Source: Pseudomonadota bacterium (GTDB lineage: Bacteria; Pseudomonadota; Gammaproteobacteria; Steroidobacterales; JBCBZW01). Taken from it: a DNA stretch of 64,000 bases. The stretch spans positions 1 through 64,000 of the forward strand of contig JBCCWS010000029.1 in assembly GCA_039193195.1 (NCBI GenBank), given 5' to 3'. Shown here piece after piece: positions 41,399 to 51,911 of the stretch. The notes beneath the pieces were generated by a model. The model saw nothing but the letters and a program-made list of their open reading frames with translations. It did not search any database and was not told where the DNA came from. Position 1 is the first letter of the stretch, and each line of letters opens with the position of its first letter. The position numbers and the translations under genes are program-made.

Positions 41399-43471
41399 AT
41401 GTCTGAAAAAAGCCTGTCGGAACGTTTGCTTCCGTTGTTCGGAATCGCCCTGGTGGCGTCCTTGGCGGTGGCCGCCGCGAGCCACTTCCTCGGCGTTCAA
41501 GAGGAGGCAGGCGGCTTACGTCTGGCAGCGGCGGTGCAGCAGCAGGGAGTGCTTTCGCAGCAGCTGATCGCTGCCGCTGGGGCCACTCGGCGCCACGAGT
41601 CCGAGGCCTTCGACGCGCTGGGCTCACTGGTAGCGGAGCTGAAGTCGACGCAACCCCTGCCGAACGAGTCCTCCGCGATCGCCGATGCGCGCGACAAGGT
41701 CGCGCGGCACGCGAGCGCCGTGCTCGAGACACGTTCAGCCCTGGAGGAGGTAGGTGAGGCGGCCACGCAGATCGACGCGCAGGTCGATCAGCTGTTCGAC
41801 CAGCTTGGCGATCTCCTCGGCATGTTGTCCTCGGCCGATCGGGCCACGCTGGAACCGCATATCGAGCGTTTCGAACTCACCGCGAAAGGCATGCAGCAGG
41901 ACGCCGCGGCACTCAATGGCGGCTTCGGCACGATCGCGCTCGTGGTCGAGCGAATGAGCTCGGGCGAAGAGTACCTCGGACAGATGATTCGAGGCCTGAG
42001 CGAGAAGAATAACGCGCTCGGCGTGCCCGACGTGTCGAACGGCGCGACGCGCGCGCAGCTGTCGCGTGTGTCCAGCACCTTCGAGACGCTGGCCGGAGCG
42101 GTGCGCATCGCCGTGGGAGCGGCGGACCGACTGATCTTCATGCAGAGCCGAGCGGACCTGCTGACCGCTGCGTCCGAGCAGTGGTTCAAGGCTCTGCCCG
42201 CCGTGACCGGCACCACCGTGGCCGGCGGTCTCAGCTCTCTGATGATGCCGGTGGCCCTCGGGGTGGCCCTCGTGCTCGCCTTGGTGACGCTGGTGCTGCA
42301 GCGTGGTGCGGCGAGCGCTCAGCGTCTTGCCAAGGCTCAGGCCGCTCAAAACGAGCGCAACCAAACGGCGATCCTGCGATTGCTCGACGAGCTCGGTAGC
42401 TTGGCCGACGGTGATCTGACGGTGCAGGCGACCGTCACCGAGGACATCACCGGTGCCATTGCCGACTCCATCAACTACGCGGTCGAAGCGCTGCGTGGGC
42501 TGGTAGAGACCATCGATGCAAGCGCCATTCAAATCGACGCTGCTGCGCGCCAGACCAAGGCGAGTGCGGCTCACTTGGCTACCGCCAGCGGGAACCAGTC
42601 GCGGCACGTTGCGTCGGCGACGGAATCGATCGCCAACATCGCCAAGCAGATCGAAGAGGTTTCCGGCAACGCCGAGCGCTCCTCCGACGTGGCGCGCCAC
42701 TCGGTGGACGTGGCGCACAAGGGCGGTGAGGCCGTGCGGCGCACGATCGACGGCATGAACACGATCCGCGAGACGATTCAGGAGACCTCCAAGCGGATCA
42801 AGCGTCTGGGAGAGAGTTCGCAGGAGATCGGCAACATCGTTGAGCTAATCAATGATATCGCTGACCAGACCAACATTCTCGCCCTGAACGCATCGATTCA
42901 GGCCTCCATGGCCGGCGAGGCGGGTCGCGGCTTCGCTGTGGTGGCAGACGAGGTGCAGCGTCTGGCTGAGAAGTCGGCTAACGCGACCAAGCAGATTGAA
43001 GTGTTGGTACGGACGATTCAGGCCGACACCAACGAGGCCGTGATCTCCATGGAGCAGAGCACCACGGATGTGGTCAGCGGCGCTACCTTGGCGGAGAATG
43101 CGGGCGCGTCCCTCGATGAGATCGAACAAGTGTCCAACCAGATCGCCTCCTTGGTGCAGAACATATCCGCCACTGCGCGTCAGCAAGCCACCGCCGCTGG
43201 CGGTGTGACCCGCAACATGGCCGTGCTGCAGGAGATCAGTGCGCAGACCGCCGAGTCAACGGGGGCCACCTCGACCGCCATCGGCAAGCTTGCCAAGCTC
43301 GCGAGCGGTCTGCGCAAGTCTGTTGCCGGCTTCACCCTGCCTGACCGTGCGAGCGGCAGCAGCGGCCCGAGCACCAACACTGGCGCGATCGATATATCGA
43401 GCGCGGCGGACGGTGATGGCGGCCGCAGATCCTCGAGTGCCTCGGCGCAACGCACGGCGGGAGCAGCCTGA
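41399..43471 (+). CDS. pilJ: Twitching motility chemoreceptor PilJ
   Basis: A 690-residue methyl-accepting chemotaxis protein. A membrane helix near residues 10-30, a periplasmic PilJ-type helical sensor (about 35-275), a second helix (282-300), a HAMP region and a cytoplasmic signalling domain follow. The hairpin tip '[20 protein letters not shown]' near 480 with '[20 protein letters not shown]' marks contact with ChpA and PilI. The C-terminal 40 residues are Ser/Gly-rich. It senses surface or pilus-related cues. The chpA start follows by one base; no pilK methyltransferase gene lies between. Confidence 0.95.
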   Translation: MSEKSLSERLLPLFGIALVASLAVAAASHFLGVQEEAGGLRLAAAVQQQGVLSQQLIAAAGATRRHESEAFDALGSLVAELKSTQPLPNESSAIADARDKVARHASAVLETRSALEEVGEAATQIDAQVDQLFDQLGDLLGMLSSADRATLEPHIERFELTAKGMQQDAAALNGGFGTIALVVERMSSGEEYLGQMIRGLSEKNNALGVPDVSNGATRAQLSRVSSTFETLAGAVRIAVGAADRLIFMQSRADLLTAASEQWFKALPAVTGTTVAGGLSSLMMPVALGVALVLALVTLVLQRGAASAQRLAKAQAAQNERNQTAILRLLDELGSLADGDLTVQATVTEDITGAIADSINYAVEALRGLVETIDASAIQIDAAARQTKASAAHLATASGNQSRHVASATESIANIAKQIEEVSGNAERSSDVARHSVDVAHKGGEAVRRTIDGMNTIRETIQETSKRIKRLGESSQEIGNIVELINDIADQTNILALNASIQASMAGEAGRGFAVVADEVQRLAEKSANATKQIEVLVRTIQADTNEAVISMEQSTTDVVSGATLAENAGASLDEIEQVSNQIASLVQNISATARQQATAAGGVTRNMAVLQEISAQTAESTGATSTAIGKLAKLASGLRKSVAGFTLPDRASGSSGPSTNTGAIDISSAADGDGGRRSSSASAQRTAGAA

Positions 43472-43472
43472 G

Positions 43473-46400
43473 ATGACGCAGCCTCCGGCAGGGCCCACGG
43501 CGAGCGCCGCCGGCGGCAGCGGAACCCGTCCGCGGCCGGCACGCCGCGGGGCTGGAGCGGCGTGGTCGCACGAGACCGTGCAATGGGTAAAACGCGAGTT
43601 AGCTAACAGTATTGTTGATGCTCGAGCGCTTCTAGAGCGCTTCGCCGAGGATCGCGAGGCGCTCGATTTGATGCGCCGCTTCGCCAATCTGATGCACACC
43701 GCTGCCGGCGCCCTGCGCATGGTGGATATCCAGGGCGCTACCCTGCTCGTCGAGGAGATGGAGGTGGTGGCTGAGGGCATCGAGCAGGGCACGCTGCTCA
43801 GCGCTGACGATGGCCTCGACGCCCTCACCCGTTCGGTTGTGCAGCTGCCTGCCTACGTCGAGCGCGTGGCGGCCGGCGAGCGCGATATCCCGCTCCTGCT
43901 GCTGCCTCTGCTAAATGACCTGCGTGCCGTACGCGGTAGCCCGCTGCTCTCCGAGAGTACGCTGTTTATCCTCAATATCCCCGCCGAGACCATGCCGGAG
44001 ACGTTTGGCGGCAAGGCGACCGCCGAAGACATCTCCCAGGTCGTGCGCAAGCTGCACCCTCACTTCCAGGTGTCCCTGCTCGGCTGGTTGCGCGGACGCG
44101 ACGCCGAGCGGTGTCTGAGCCGCATGAACGTGGTCTCGGAGAGCGTGATCGATCTGACTCGCGTCTCCTCCCTCGCCCGCCTGTTCTGGGTCGTGTGTGC
44201 AGTGATTGAGGCGCTCCAGGACGGTGGCTTGCCCACCGGGGCCTCGATAAAGCGTCTTATGGGCCAAGTTGAGCGTCAGTTGCGTCGTGTGGTCACCGCC
44301 GGCGAAGGGGACTTCGAAGCCGCCCCGGCTGAGGAGCTCCTGAGCAACCTGCTGTACTACGTGGCCCGAGCGGGCTCTACGGGTGAGCGGGTCGGTGCAG
44401 TGAAGCAGGCCTTCGCGCTGCGCGAGCTACTGCCTGAAAACGAGGAGCTCGACTCGGCCCGCGCCGATCTAGGCGGACCCAGCGCGGAGCTCATGGGCAC
44501 CGTGGGCGAGGCGATCAAGAGTGATCTTTCGCGTATCAAGGAGCTGTTGGAGCAGTATCTGGCCAGCGGCGACAGCGCCGACTCGTCGGCCCTCGCAGGG
44601 AATGTTGAGCAGTTCAAGAAGATCGGTGACACGCTGCGCGTGCTCGGTCTCGGCGACCTGTCACTGCGCATCGAGGGACAGCGCGATGCGCTAGAGGCGC
44701 TGATCGAGACCGACCGGGTGGATGCCGAGGCTCTCCTCGGCGTGGCTTCGGCCTTGCTCGAGATCGAAGATGCGCTAGATGATGCATTGGAATCCCAATC
44801 GCTCTCCTCCGGTCGCGAGGAGGATGAGGCCACCGGGGTTAACCAAGAATTTCAAAAGGTAGTCGCGGCAGTCGTCCGCGAGTGCAACGTTAGCCTTGGC
44901 GAGATAAAGGAAATCCTCGCGCGCTACTCGCGCGATCGGCGCGACCGCCAGAACTTCGAACGCCTCGGTCCGCTTCAGCGCACCGTGGCGGCGGCCTTAC
45001 ACATGCTCGAGAAGCATGAGGCCGCAAGGATCGCCCGCCGGCTCGTTACGGTGGTGGAGGGTCCCCTCCTCAACGGCTCATCACCACCTGCTGACAGCGA
45101 TTTGGATCGCTTAGCGGACGCGCTTGTCGGACTCGAGTACTACCTAGAGACGATAGGCGCGGGTCGGCCAGATCCAGCTTATATGTTGGACAACGCCGCG
45201 ACCTGTTTGGACGTGCTGGCACCCGAGGAGCTACTCCCGGAGCCCGCCTCGGAACCTACGGCAAGCGATGAGGGTGGTGCAGAGGACGTGGAGGCCGTGC
45301 GGCTAACGGGTGCCGGCGTTCATGTAGATCCGGAGTTGCTCGATCTGTTCCTCGAGGAGGCGCGGGAGGAGATAGAGTCGATCAATGCCTACCTCCCGGC
45401 GTGGCGTGATGCCTCGGATAGCCCCGAGATGATCGTGGCCCTGCGTCGCTCCTTCCATACGCTGAAGGGGAGTGGGCGGATGGTCGGCGCGATGGAGATC
45501 GGCGATTTCGCCTGGGGCGTCGAGCACCTGCTGAACGGTCTGTTGAACAAGCGTTTCTCGGCCACCAACGAGCTACGTCAGTACATCGATGACGCGGCGC
45601 GCGCCTTGCCTCGATTCGTCGTCTGCCTTGAGCAGGGGACGGCGATCGACGAGCCGCTGCAGGCACTGATTCGCCGCGGAGCTGAGCTCGGTAACTTGGC
45701 GGTACCGGAAGCCGCCGCGCCGCCGCATCGAGAGGATGCGCCAACGAGCGATGAGAGTTTCGATGCGCAGGCGCCGCCGCTTGCGCAGATCGCCGCGGAA
45801 GAGGAGGACTCGGAACGCCCCGACTCCACCACCCATCTCGGGGAGTGGGAAGCGGCGGCCGACGCGATGCATGCGCGTCGCGACCCCACGGAGAGCCTGC
45901 CCACGCTGTTGGAGCTGCGCGATGTGGCCGGGGACGAGGAGCTCGGCGATGAGGCAACCTCAGGGTCAGTGGCGAACCCCGACCTCGTAGTGGCGCCCGT
46001 GCACGAGCTCGACGATGCGGTTCGCGAGGCGATCGATGCGGCCGTCGGCAAGGTGGGCACGCTCACCACCGGGGCGTGTACGAGCGTTGGCGTTGCCGCC
46101 GTCGATCCGCAGTTAGTGGAGGCCTGGCGATGCGTGGAACGCTTAGCGAGCGATGCCAGCCTGGAGCCGTTGGAGCGTCTGGCGGAGAGCGTTTGGCGCT
46201 ACCTGGAGACGGCAGCTTACGAAGGCCTTTGCCTTCCCGATGCGGCCGCTGAGGTACTGGGCGTCTCGGCGGTCACGGCTGAGCGCTGGATGGAAGATCG
46301 GGCTGAGCTGCACGCGCCTGATTCGATCGATGCCCTAGACGATCTGCTGGAACAGCTGTACGACTTACCGGAACCAGACGCGTCGCCGCAAGCAGTACCG

Positions 46401-48887
46401 GAAGATCAGCTGGGCGTGGCGACTGGCAACTTCACCGCGCCCCGTGCGGACGACTCGGTCCCGAGCGAGGCCGATGATGAGGTCCACGCGCCTGCCTACG
46501 ATGACACACTCGTCGAGATCTTTACGGAAGAGGCCGGCGAGTTGCTGGAGGCGGCGGACAGCAGTCTTCAGCAATGGCGCCACAAGGGGGGCGACAGCGC
46601 TGCTGCCGTGGCTGAGCTTAAACGAGTCCTGCACACCCTCAAGGGCGGTGCGCGCATGGCGGGAATCACTCCTATCGGTGACGTTAGCCATGAACTCGAA
46701 AGCCTGCTAATCCGGGCGGGCGATGGAGACGATACGACCGGCGATCAGCAAATTCTCGACCTAGCGCAGAGCACCGTAGACAGCCTGCACGGGATGCGCG
46801 ATGCACTCCTCGCCCGCGAGCCTCTGCGCGGCTCGGCCGCCGCGCTCAGCAAAATTCGCAGTGCCGCGGGCGGTGGTCTGGAAGCGGAAGACGAGCCAGA
46901 ATTCACAGCACCCGCGGAACCGCTTGGCTCTGACGATGCGGCATCGAGCGCGAGCGCTGTCGAGCAGGGATTGGCGCGTGCGGCCACGGAAGCCGCTTCG
47001 GTAGCTGCTCGGGCGACACCGGTGCCTCCGGGTGCCGAGCTGGCAAAGCGTCGCGAGACGATCCGTGTCGGCGCGGATCTGCTCGACTCCCTTCTGAATG
47101 ATGCCGGTGAGATCAGTATCTTCCGCTCCCGCATGGAGCAGCAGATCTCCTCGATGGGTTTCAACGTCGCGGAGTTTGGCCAGACCGTGGATCGCTTGCG
47201 CGCTCAGCTGCGCAAGCTGGAGCTGGAGACCGAAGCGCAGATACTCTTCCGTCACCAAGACGACAGCTCGCGCGAGCGCACGAATTTCGATCCCCTTGAG
47301 CTCGATCGCTACTCGCTGATTCAACAGCTCTCCCGCGCGCTTGCTGAGTCAGTCAACGATCTCGGTAGCCTTCGCGACATGCTCTCGAGCATGCACAACG
47401 AGTCCGAGAACCTACTCGTCCAGCAGGCTAGGGCCACGGGCGATCTGCAGGCGGGCTTGATGCGAACGCGCATGGTGCCTTTCTCGAAGCATACGCAGCG
47501 ACTAACGCGCATCGTGCGACAAACGGCGGATGAGCAAGGCAAGCTAACGGCGCTACGAATCGACGGAGGTGCAGGGGAACTCGACCGCCACATCTTGGAG
47601 CGCATGCTGCCGCCCTTCGAACACATGCTGCGAAACGCGGTTGTGCACGGTATCGAGTCGCCCGCTGAGCGCCACGACGCCGGCAAACCGGAACAGGCGC
47701 AGATCACGATCAGCTTGCGCCGCGAAGGCGCGGAGATGGTGATTAGCGTGTCTGACGATGGGGCAGGGCTGGACGTTGAGGCGATTCGAGAGCGTGGCCT
47801 GCGCCAGGGCCTGATCAGTAGCGATGATCAGCTCAGCGATCGCGATCTCATGCAGCTGATTTTCCGCCCAGGCTTCAGTACCGCCTCCGAGGTGACGCAG
47901 GCCGCCGGGCGCGGCGTCGGCATGGACGTGGTGGCCAGTGAGGTGCGTAAGCTCGGCGGTACGCTCGACTTCGAGTCCTCGCAAGGCCAAGGCACGCGCT
48001 TCGAAGTGCGCCTGCCGTTTACCCTCGCCATCACACAGGCTTTGCTAGTCGAGGCGGGAGGCGAAGGCTATGCCATTCCGCTGCCAGCGGTGGAGGGCAT
48101 ACTGCGGCTGCCGACGCCCGAAGTTGAGCGACACTTGGAGGAGTCTGGCCCTGTCTACGAGTACAGCGGTACGCGCTACCGCTTCTCGCTGCTTGGAAAT
48201 CTCCTCGGCAATGAGACGGCGACCTTACCGGACACCACCACCACGCCAGTGATTCTAGTGCGCGCCGGTGAGCGCAGCACGGCCCTCGTCGTGGATGCTC
48301 TTAACGGCAACCGGGAGATCGTCGTGAAGACGGCGGGCCCCCAGATCGCTGCGATCCGCGGCATCGCTGGCGCGACCGTGCTCGGCGACGGTGCCCTGCG
48401 CTTGATCCTCGATGTGGGTGCCCTTGTGCGCGGTGGGGCCGTACGCGCTGCCCAGGCGGAGGAGCTGCCGCCAGCCGAGCACCACAAGCCCCTGGCGTTG
48501 GTGGTGGATGACTCGATCACCGTACGCCGCGTCACCAGCCGTCTTCTTGAGCGCAACAGTGTGAGAGTGCTGACGGCGCGCGACGGCATCGACGCGATCT
48601 CTGTGATGGAAGAGCACCTACCGGATGTGCTGCTGCTCGATATCGAGATGCCCCGTATGGACGGATACGAGCTGGTCGCCCACATGCGCAAGCAGGATCG
48701 CCTGCGCGGCATCCCCATCGTGATGATCACCTCGCGGGTTGGCGAGAAGCACCGCGCCCACGGGCTGGCCCTGGGAGTGAACGACTACCTGGGCAAGCCC
48801 TACCAGGAGGCACAGCTGCTCACCGCCTTGGAGCCCTTCTTAAATCGATCCCGCGTTGGCGGTGCCGGTGCGGGTGGAGGAGCCTAG
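43473..48887 (+). CDS. chpA: Hybrid CheA-type kinase ChpA
   Basis: A 1,804-residue multi-domain kinase from the ATG at 43473. An N-terminal Hpt-like helix with 'LMHTAAGALRMVDI' (about residue 74) is followed by degenerate Hpt-like helical regions. Clear Hpt domains carry 'FHTLKGSGRMVGAMEIGDFA' (about 660) and 'LHTLKGGARMAGITPIGDVS' (about 1052). The kinase core has the N-box 'FEHMLRNAVVHGIESPAERH' (about 1377) and G box 'SDDGAGLDVEAI'. A CheW-like domain (about 1510-1650) and a receiver 'ALVVDDSITVRRVTSRLLER' with 'VLLLDIEMPRMDGYE' (about 1675-1795) end it. It phosphorylates PilG and PilH to control pilus extension and retraction. Confidence 0.96.
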   Translation: MTQPPAGPTASAAGGSGTRPRPARRGAGAAWSHETVQWVKRELANSIVDARALLERFAEDREALDLMRRFANLMHTAAGALRMVDIQGATLLVEEMEVVAEGIEQGTLLSADDGLDALTRSVVQLPAYVERVAAGERDIPLLLLPLLNDLRAVRGSPLLSESTLFILNIPAETMPETFGGKATAEDISQVVRKLHPHFQVSLLGWLRGRDAERCLSRMNVVSESVIDLTRVSSLARLFWVVCAVIEALQDGGLPTGASIKRLMGQVERQLRRVVTAGEGDFEAAPAEELLSNLLYYVARAGSTGERVGAVKQAFALRELLPENEELDSARADLGGPSAELMGTVGEAIKSDLSRIKELLEQYLASGDSADSSALAGNVEQFKKIGDTLRVLGLGDLSLRIEGQRDALEALIETDRVDAEALLGVASALLEIEDALDDALESQSLSSGREEDEATGVNQEFQKVVAAVVRECNVSLGEIKEILARYSRDRRDRQNFERLGPLQRTVAAALHMLEKHEAARIARRLVTVVEGPLLNGSSPPADSDLDRLADALVGLEYYLETIGAGRPDPAYMLDNAATCLDVLAPEELLPEPASEPTASDEGGAEDVEAVRLTGAGVHVDPELLDLFLEEAREEIESINAYLPAWRDASDSPEMIVALRRSFHTLKGSGRMVGAMEIGDFAWGVEHLLNGLLNKRFSATNELRQYIDDAARALPRFVVCLEQGTAIDEPLQALIRRGAELGNLAVPEAAAPPHREDAPTSDESFDAQAPPLAQIAAEEEDSERPDSTTHLGEWEAAADAMHARRDPTESLPTLLELRDVAGDEELGDEATSGSVANPDLVVAPVHELDDAVREAIDAAVGKVGTLTTGACTSVGVAAVDPQLVEAWRCVERLASDASLEPLERLAESVWRYLETAAYEGLCLPDAAAEVLGVSAVTAERWMEDRAELHAPDSIDALDDLLEQLYDLPEPDASPQAVPEDQLGVATGNFTAPRADDSVPSEADDEVHAPAYDDTLVEIFTEEAGELLEAADSSLQQWRHKGGDSAAAVAELKRVLHTLKGGARMAGITPIGDVSHELESLLIRAGDGDDTTGDQQILDLAQSTVDSLHGMRDALLAREPLRGSAAALSKIRSAAGGGLEAEDEPEFTAPAEPLGSDDAASSASAVEQGLARAATEAASVAARATPVPPGAELAKRRETIRVGADLLDSLLNDAGEISIFRSRMEQQISSMGFNVAEFGQTVDRLRAQLRKLELETEAQILFRHQDDSSRERTNFDPLELDRYSLIQQLSRALAESVNDLGSLRDMLSSMHNESENLLVQQARATGDLQAGLMRTRMVPFSKHTQRLTRIVRQTADEQGKLTALRIDGGAGELDRHILERMLPPFEHMLRNAVVHGIESPAERHDAGKPEQAQITISLRREGAEMVISVSDDGAGLDVEAIRERGLRQGLISSDDQLSDRDLMQLIFRPGFSTASEVTQAAGRGVGMDVVASEVRKLGGTLDFESSQGQGTRFEVRLPFTLAITQALLVEAGGEGYAIPLPAVEGILRLPTPEVERHLEESGPVYEYSGTRYRFSLLGNLLGNETATLPDTTTTPVILVRAGERSTALVVDALNGNREIVVKTAGPQIAAIRGIAGATVLGDGALRLILDVGALVRGGAVRAAQAEELPPAEHHKPLALVVDDSITVRRVTSRLLERNSVRVLTARDGIDAISVMEEHLPDVLLLDIEMPRMDGYELVAHMRKQDRLRGIPIVMITSRVGEKHRAHGLALGVNDYLGKPYQEAQLLTALEPFLNRSRVGGAGAGGGA

Positions 48888-48889
48888 CC

Positions 48890-49378
48890 ATGAGCGATGC
48901 CCACAAGCTATCCATCGATAGTGGTGCCCTGTACAGCCTTCTCGTCCCTTTAGAGCAGATGCGATTGATCGTGCCGCGCGACTGCGTGGCCGAGGTGGTG
49001 GGTTGGGACGCTGCCCGCCATGCGCGACGCGACGCGCATACCCCCTGGCTCATGGGCAAGTTGCCGTGGGGTGACGTCGAAGTGCCGGTGATTTCTTTCG
49101 AGGGGCTTTGCGGCATCAACGTGGAGCCTCCCGCCCACCGCGCCCGCGTAGTGCTCATGCGCTGCTTGGGGGATGCCTTCTCGCCGGGGTACTTCGGCAT
49201 TCTGACGGCTGGTTTTCCCCAGCTCGTGCGCGTGAGCGCGGAAGTGCTGGTGGCGGATGAGCAGAGCAACTGGCCCGCATCGGCGCCCGTGCTGTGTCAG
49301 CTGCGTATGGTAGGACAGTCGCCGGTGATTCCAGATCTCGAACTGCTCGAGCACCAGCTCGCCGAGACGGCGGCCTAG
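48890..49378 (+). CDS. chpC: CheW-like protein ChpC
   Basis: A 162-residue CheW-domain protein. 'ALYSLLVPLEQMRLIVPRDC', 'TPWLMGKLPWGDVEVPVISF' and 'RVVLMRCLGDAFSPGYFGIL' fit the ChpC group, which acts as a second adaptor for ChpA. It starts 2 bp after chpA, so the two are co-transcribed. The chpB methylesterase gene that normally lies between chpA and chpC is absent here. Confidence 0.88.
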   Translation: MSDAHKLSIDSGALYSLLVPLEQMRLIVPRDCVAEVVGWDAARHARRDAHTPWLMGKLPWGDVEVPVISFEGLCGINVEPPAHRARVVLMRCLGDAFSPGYFGILTAGFPQLVRVSAEVLVADEQSNWPASAPVLCQLRMVGQSPVIPDLELLEHQLAETAA

Positions 49379-49397
49379 TCGCCGCCGCCCCAGGCCT

Positions 49398-50780
49398 CTA
49401 GCCCCCGAGGCTGAAGACGAAGACCAACCCGATCGCGATCGGCGCGACGAAGCGCGTGAACAGTTGCCAGAGCCGGTACCAAAACGGCGGCAACTCGAGC
49501 TCTGCACTAGTCACCGCACTAGAGATCCACCAGCCGGCGAACAGCGCGTAGAGCATGCCTCCCAGGGGCATGATCACGTTGGTCACCGAAAAGTCTAGTA
49601 GGCCGAATATCGTCTGTCCTTCGAAGCGTGGGATGAACGCTAACGGGTGGAAGTTGCCTAGTAGGTTGAAGGAGAACACGGTCAGCAAGCCGAATAGGAA
49701 GGCGGCCCCTGCCAGCAGCGGGGCCATCATTCGGCGATTGAGCCTGGGCGATTCTTCCGCCCGCGAGGTCATGAGCTCGAGCATGCCGATAGCGGAGGTG
49801 AGCGCCGCCACGAACACCAGCAGGAAGAACAGTGCGCCAATGATCGAACCGCCCGCCATCTGGCCGAAGGCCGTAGATAAGGCAACGAAGATGAGCTGCG
49901 GCCCCTCAGCGGGATCGATGCCGTACTGGAAGACGATTGGAAAGATCGCAAGCCCCGCGAGTAGGGCCACCAGCGTATCGCCCGTGGCCACGATAAGCGC
50001 TGCCTTAGGCAAGTGCACGTTGGCGGGCAGGTACGCGGAGTAGACCAGCACTGACCCAATTCCAACGTTGACGGAGAAGAAGGCTTGCCCAAGTGCATCG
50101 AGGGCCACATCGAAGTTAACTTGCTCCAGCCGGGGCACGAACAAGTAGTTGATAGCGTTAGGAAAGTCGCCTGCCACCATGCCGTAGATCACCATGAAGA
50201 TCAGCAGCACAAAAAGGGCGGGCATGAGCAGCTTCAGGGCACGTTCGATGCCGCCGGTGATGCCCCGCGATACGGTGTAGCCGGTGATCGCCATGAACAG
50301 GGCATGCCAGAATACGAGCTCTGCGGGGCGAGCGAGAAAGTCGCCGAACATCTGCCCTGCGCCCTGAGCGGAGAGGCCTACGAAGGCACCAGTGACTGCT
50401 TTAGTTAGGTAAGCGAGGGACCATCCGGCCACCACGCTGAAGAAGCTCAGGACGATGAACACGGCGATGATCCCAGCCCAGCCGAGCATTGCCCAGACGC
50501 TGCCGCCACGGTCCCCAGCCAGCTGGCGCAGGGCTTGTGGCGGTGACAGTCCGGTGCGTCGGCCGATGATCATCTCGCTCAACATGATCGGTGTGGCGAT
50601 GAGCACGATTGCGACTAGGTAGATAACGACGAAAGCAGCGCCGCCGCTCTGCCCAAGCGTGTACGGGAACTTCCACAGGTTGCCGAGGCCCACGGCGGTG
50701 CCGATGGCTGCCAGCAAAAAGGCGAGGCGGGAACTAAAATGCTCGTGGGCTGGGGCGCTGCTGGTGGCGGTCGCTGACAT
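49398..50780 (-). CDS. NSS-family sodium-dependent transporter
   Basis: A 460-residue membrane protein with about 11-12 helices. The first helix 'RLAFLLAAIGTAVGLGNLWK' and 'FPYTLGQSGGAAFVVIYLVA' is the signature of neurotransmitter:sodium symporters, with the Na+ and substrate site residues. Later segments such as 'FFSVNVGIGSVLVYSAYLPA' and 'AGLAIFPIVFQYGIDPAEGP' agree. It imports an amino acid or related solute with Na+. The family is common in marine bacteria. It converges on chpC with a gap of 19 bp. Confidence 0.94.
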   Translation of the reverse strand: MSATATSSAPAHEHFSSRLAFLLAAIGTAVGLGNLWKFPYTLGQSGGAAFVVIYLVAIVLIATPIMLSEMIIGRRTGLSPPQALRQLAGDRGGSVWAMLGWAGIIAVFIVLSFFSVVAGWSLAYLTKAVTGAFVGLSAQGAGQMFGDFLARPAELVFWHALFMAITGYTVSRGITGGIERALKLLMPALFVLLIFMVIYGMVAGDFPNAINYLFVPRLEQVNFDVALDALGQAFFSVNVGIGSVLVYSAYLPANVHLPKAALIVATGDTLVALLAGLAIFPIVFQYGIDPAEGPQLIFVALSTAFGQMAGGSIIGALFFLLVFVAALTSAIGMLELMTSRAEESPRLNRRMMAPLLAGAAFLFGLLTVFSFNLLGNFHPLAFIPRFEGQTIFGLLDFSVTNVIMPLGGMLYALFAGWWISSAVTSAELELPPFWYRLWQLFTRFVAPIAIGLVFVFSLGG

Positions 50781-50932
50781 GTATTCGTCCGTGAGTGCAG
50801 GTGGCTTGGCGGGTGCTCGCTCAACGCCCGCGTGGCGGCTCGAGGGGGGACATTAGCAAACCGCCGATGCTGCCGGGGATTCTCATCGCCATCCTGGGCA
50901 AAGGCCGGCCAGCGCGCCGGGTACCGCATTGC

Positions 50933-51757
50933 TCATTCGGCGCGATCCTCTGATAGGGGCGGTGGCGACTCGTCGACGGCGGGCAGGGAGGTGCCATTGG
51001 TAGCGTTGGCCACGGCGCCATGGAGCATGGCCAGGGCGGCGAGCCCTGCCGTATCTGCCCGCAGCACCCGGGGGCCAAGCGACAAGCGTTCGAAGTGGGC
51101 GCCATCGAGGAGCTTGTCTTCGCGATGATCGAAGCCGCCCTCCGGGCCGACCAGCAAGATGATCGTGCCAGGGGCCGTGCGCAGCGAGGCAGCGCGCTGG
51201 CCTAGATGCTGCCCGGCGCGCGGATCCAGCCACCAGCGATAGGGGGCGCCTGGCTGTGGCGCTTGATCGAGCGCGCGCACAGCCTGTTCGAGCGCGGTGG
51301 GTGAGGTCACCTCTGGCACGCGGTTCAATCCGCACTGTTCGCACGCCGCGTGTACGACACGCTGCCAGTGTTCCCGACGCTGCTCACCTCGCTCGCCCTG
51401 CAGCTTCACCACGGCTCGCTGGGTGAGCAAGGGGACGATGCGGTGCACGCCGAGCTCAGTGGCCTTCTCCACCACCGTGTCCATGCGGCCCCCGCGACAC
51501 ACCGCCTGCCAAAGGGTGACCGCCAGTCCCCCCGCATCTCGATCGTCCTCTCGATGTTGATGGATGTCGGCGGCGAGGCGACCGCTTCGTTGCACTAGCG
51601 TGGCCTGGTACTCCCCGCCGCGACCGTCGAATAGCACCAGCGGCTCGCCGGGGCGAAGGCGAAGCACGCGCTGTATGTGGTGAGCGATAGGCTCTTCGAG
51701 GTCCAGAGACTCGCGTCCGTTAATCGGCCCCTGCACCAGCACTCGAGGGATACGCAT
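50933..51757 (-). CDS. rsmE: 16S rRNA (uracil(1498)-N(3))-methyltransferase
   Basis: A 274-residue SPOUT-fold enzyme from the ATG at 51757 (MRIPRVLVQG), chosen over a longer frame because the PUA-like N-terminus starts here. 'HHIQRVLRLRPGEPLVLFDG', 'DTVVEKATELGVHRIVPLLT', 'LLVGPEGGFDHREDKL' and 'LGPRVLRADTAGLAALAM' are the family motifs, including the SAM-binding knot. It methylates U1498 of 16S rRNA. The C-terminal 15 residues are extra and acidic. Confidence 0.96.
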   Translation of the reverse strand: MRIPRVLVQGPINGRESLDLEEPIAHHIQRVLRLRPGEPLVLFDGRGGEYQATLVQRSGRLAADIHQHREDDRDAGGLAVTLWQAVCRGGRMDTVVEKATELGVHRIVPLLTQRAVVKLQGERGEQRREHWQRVVHAACEQCGLNRVPEVTSPTALEQAVRALDQAPQPGAPYRWWLDPRAGQHLGQRAASLRTAPGTIILLVGPEGGFDHREDKLLDGAHFERLSLGPRVLRADTAGLAALAMLHGAVANATNGTSLPAVDESPPPLSEDRAE

Positions 51758-51911
51758 GGGGTGTCGCAGTGGCTCCACGGTGAGGCTGACCGTCGGCGCA
51801 GTCCAATCCGCGGGCCGTCCGATCATCGCAATCGATCGATTCTCGCGAGCACGCTGCGCCGGCGCAAGTTGCGAAGCAGCGCGCAGTGACCGTAACCGCT
51901 AGAATCGACTG

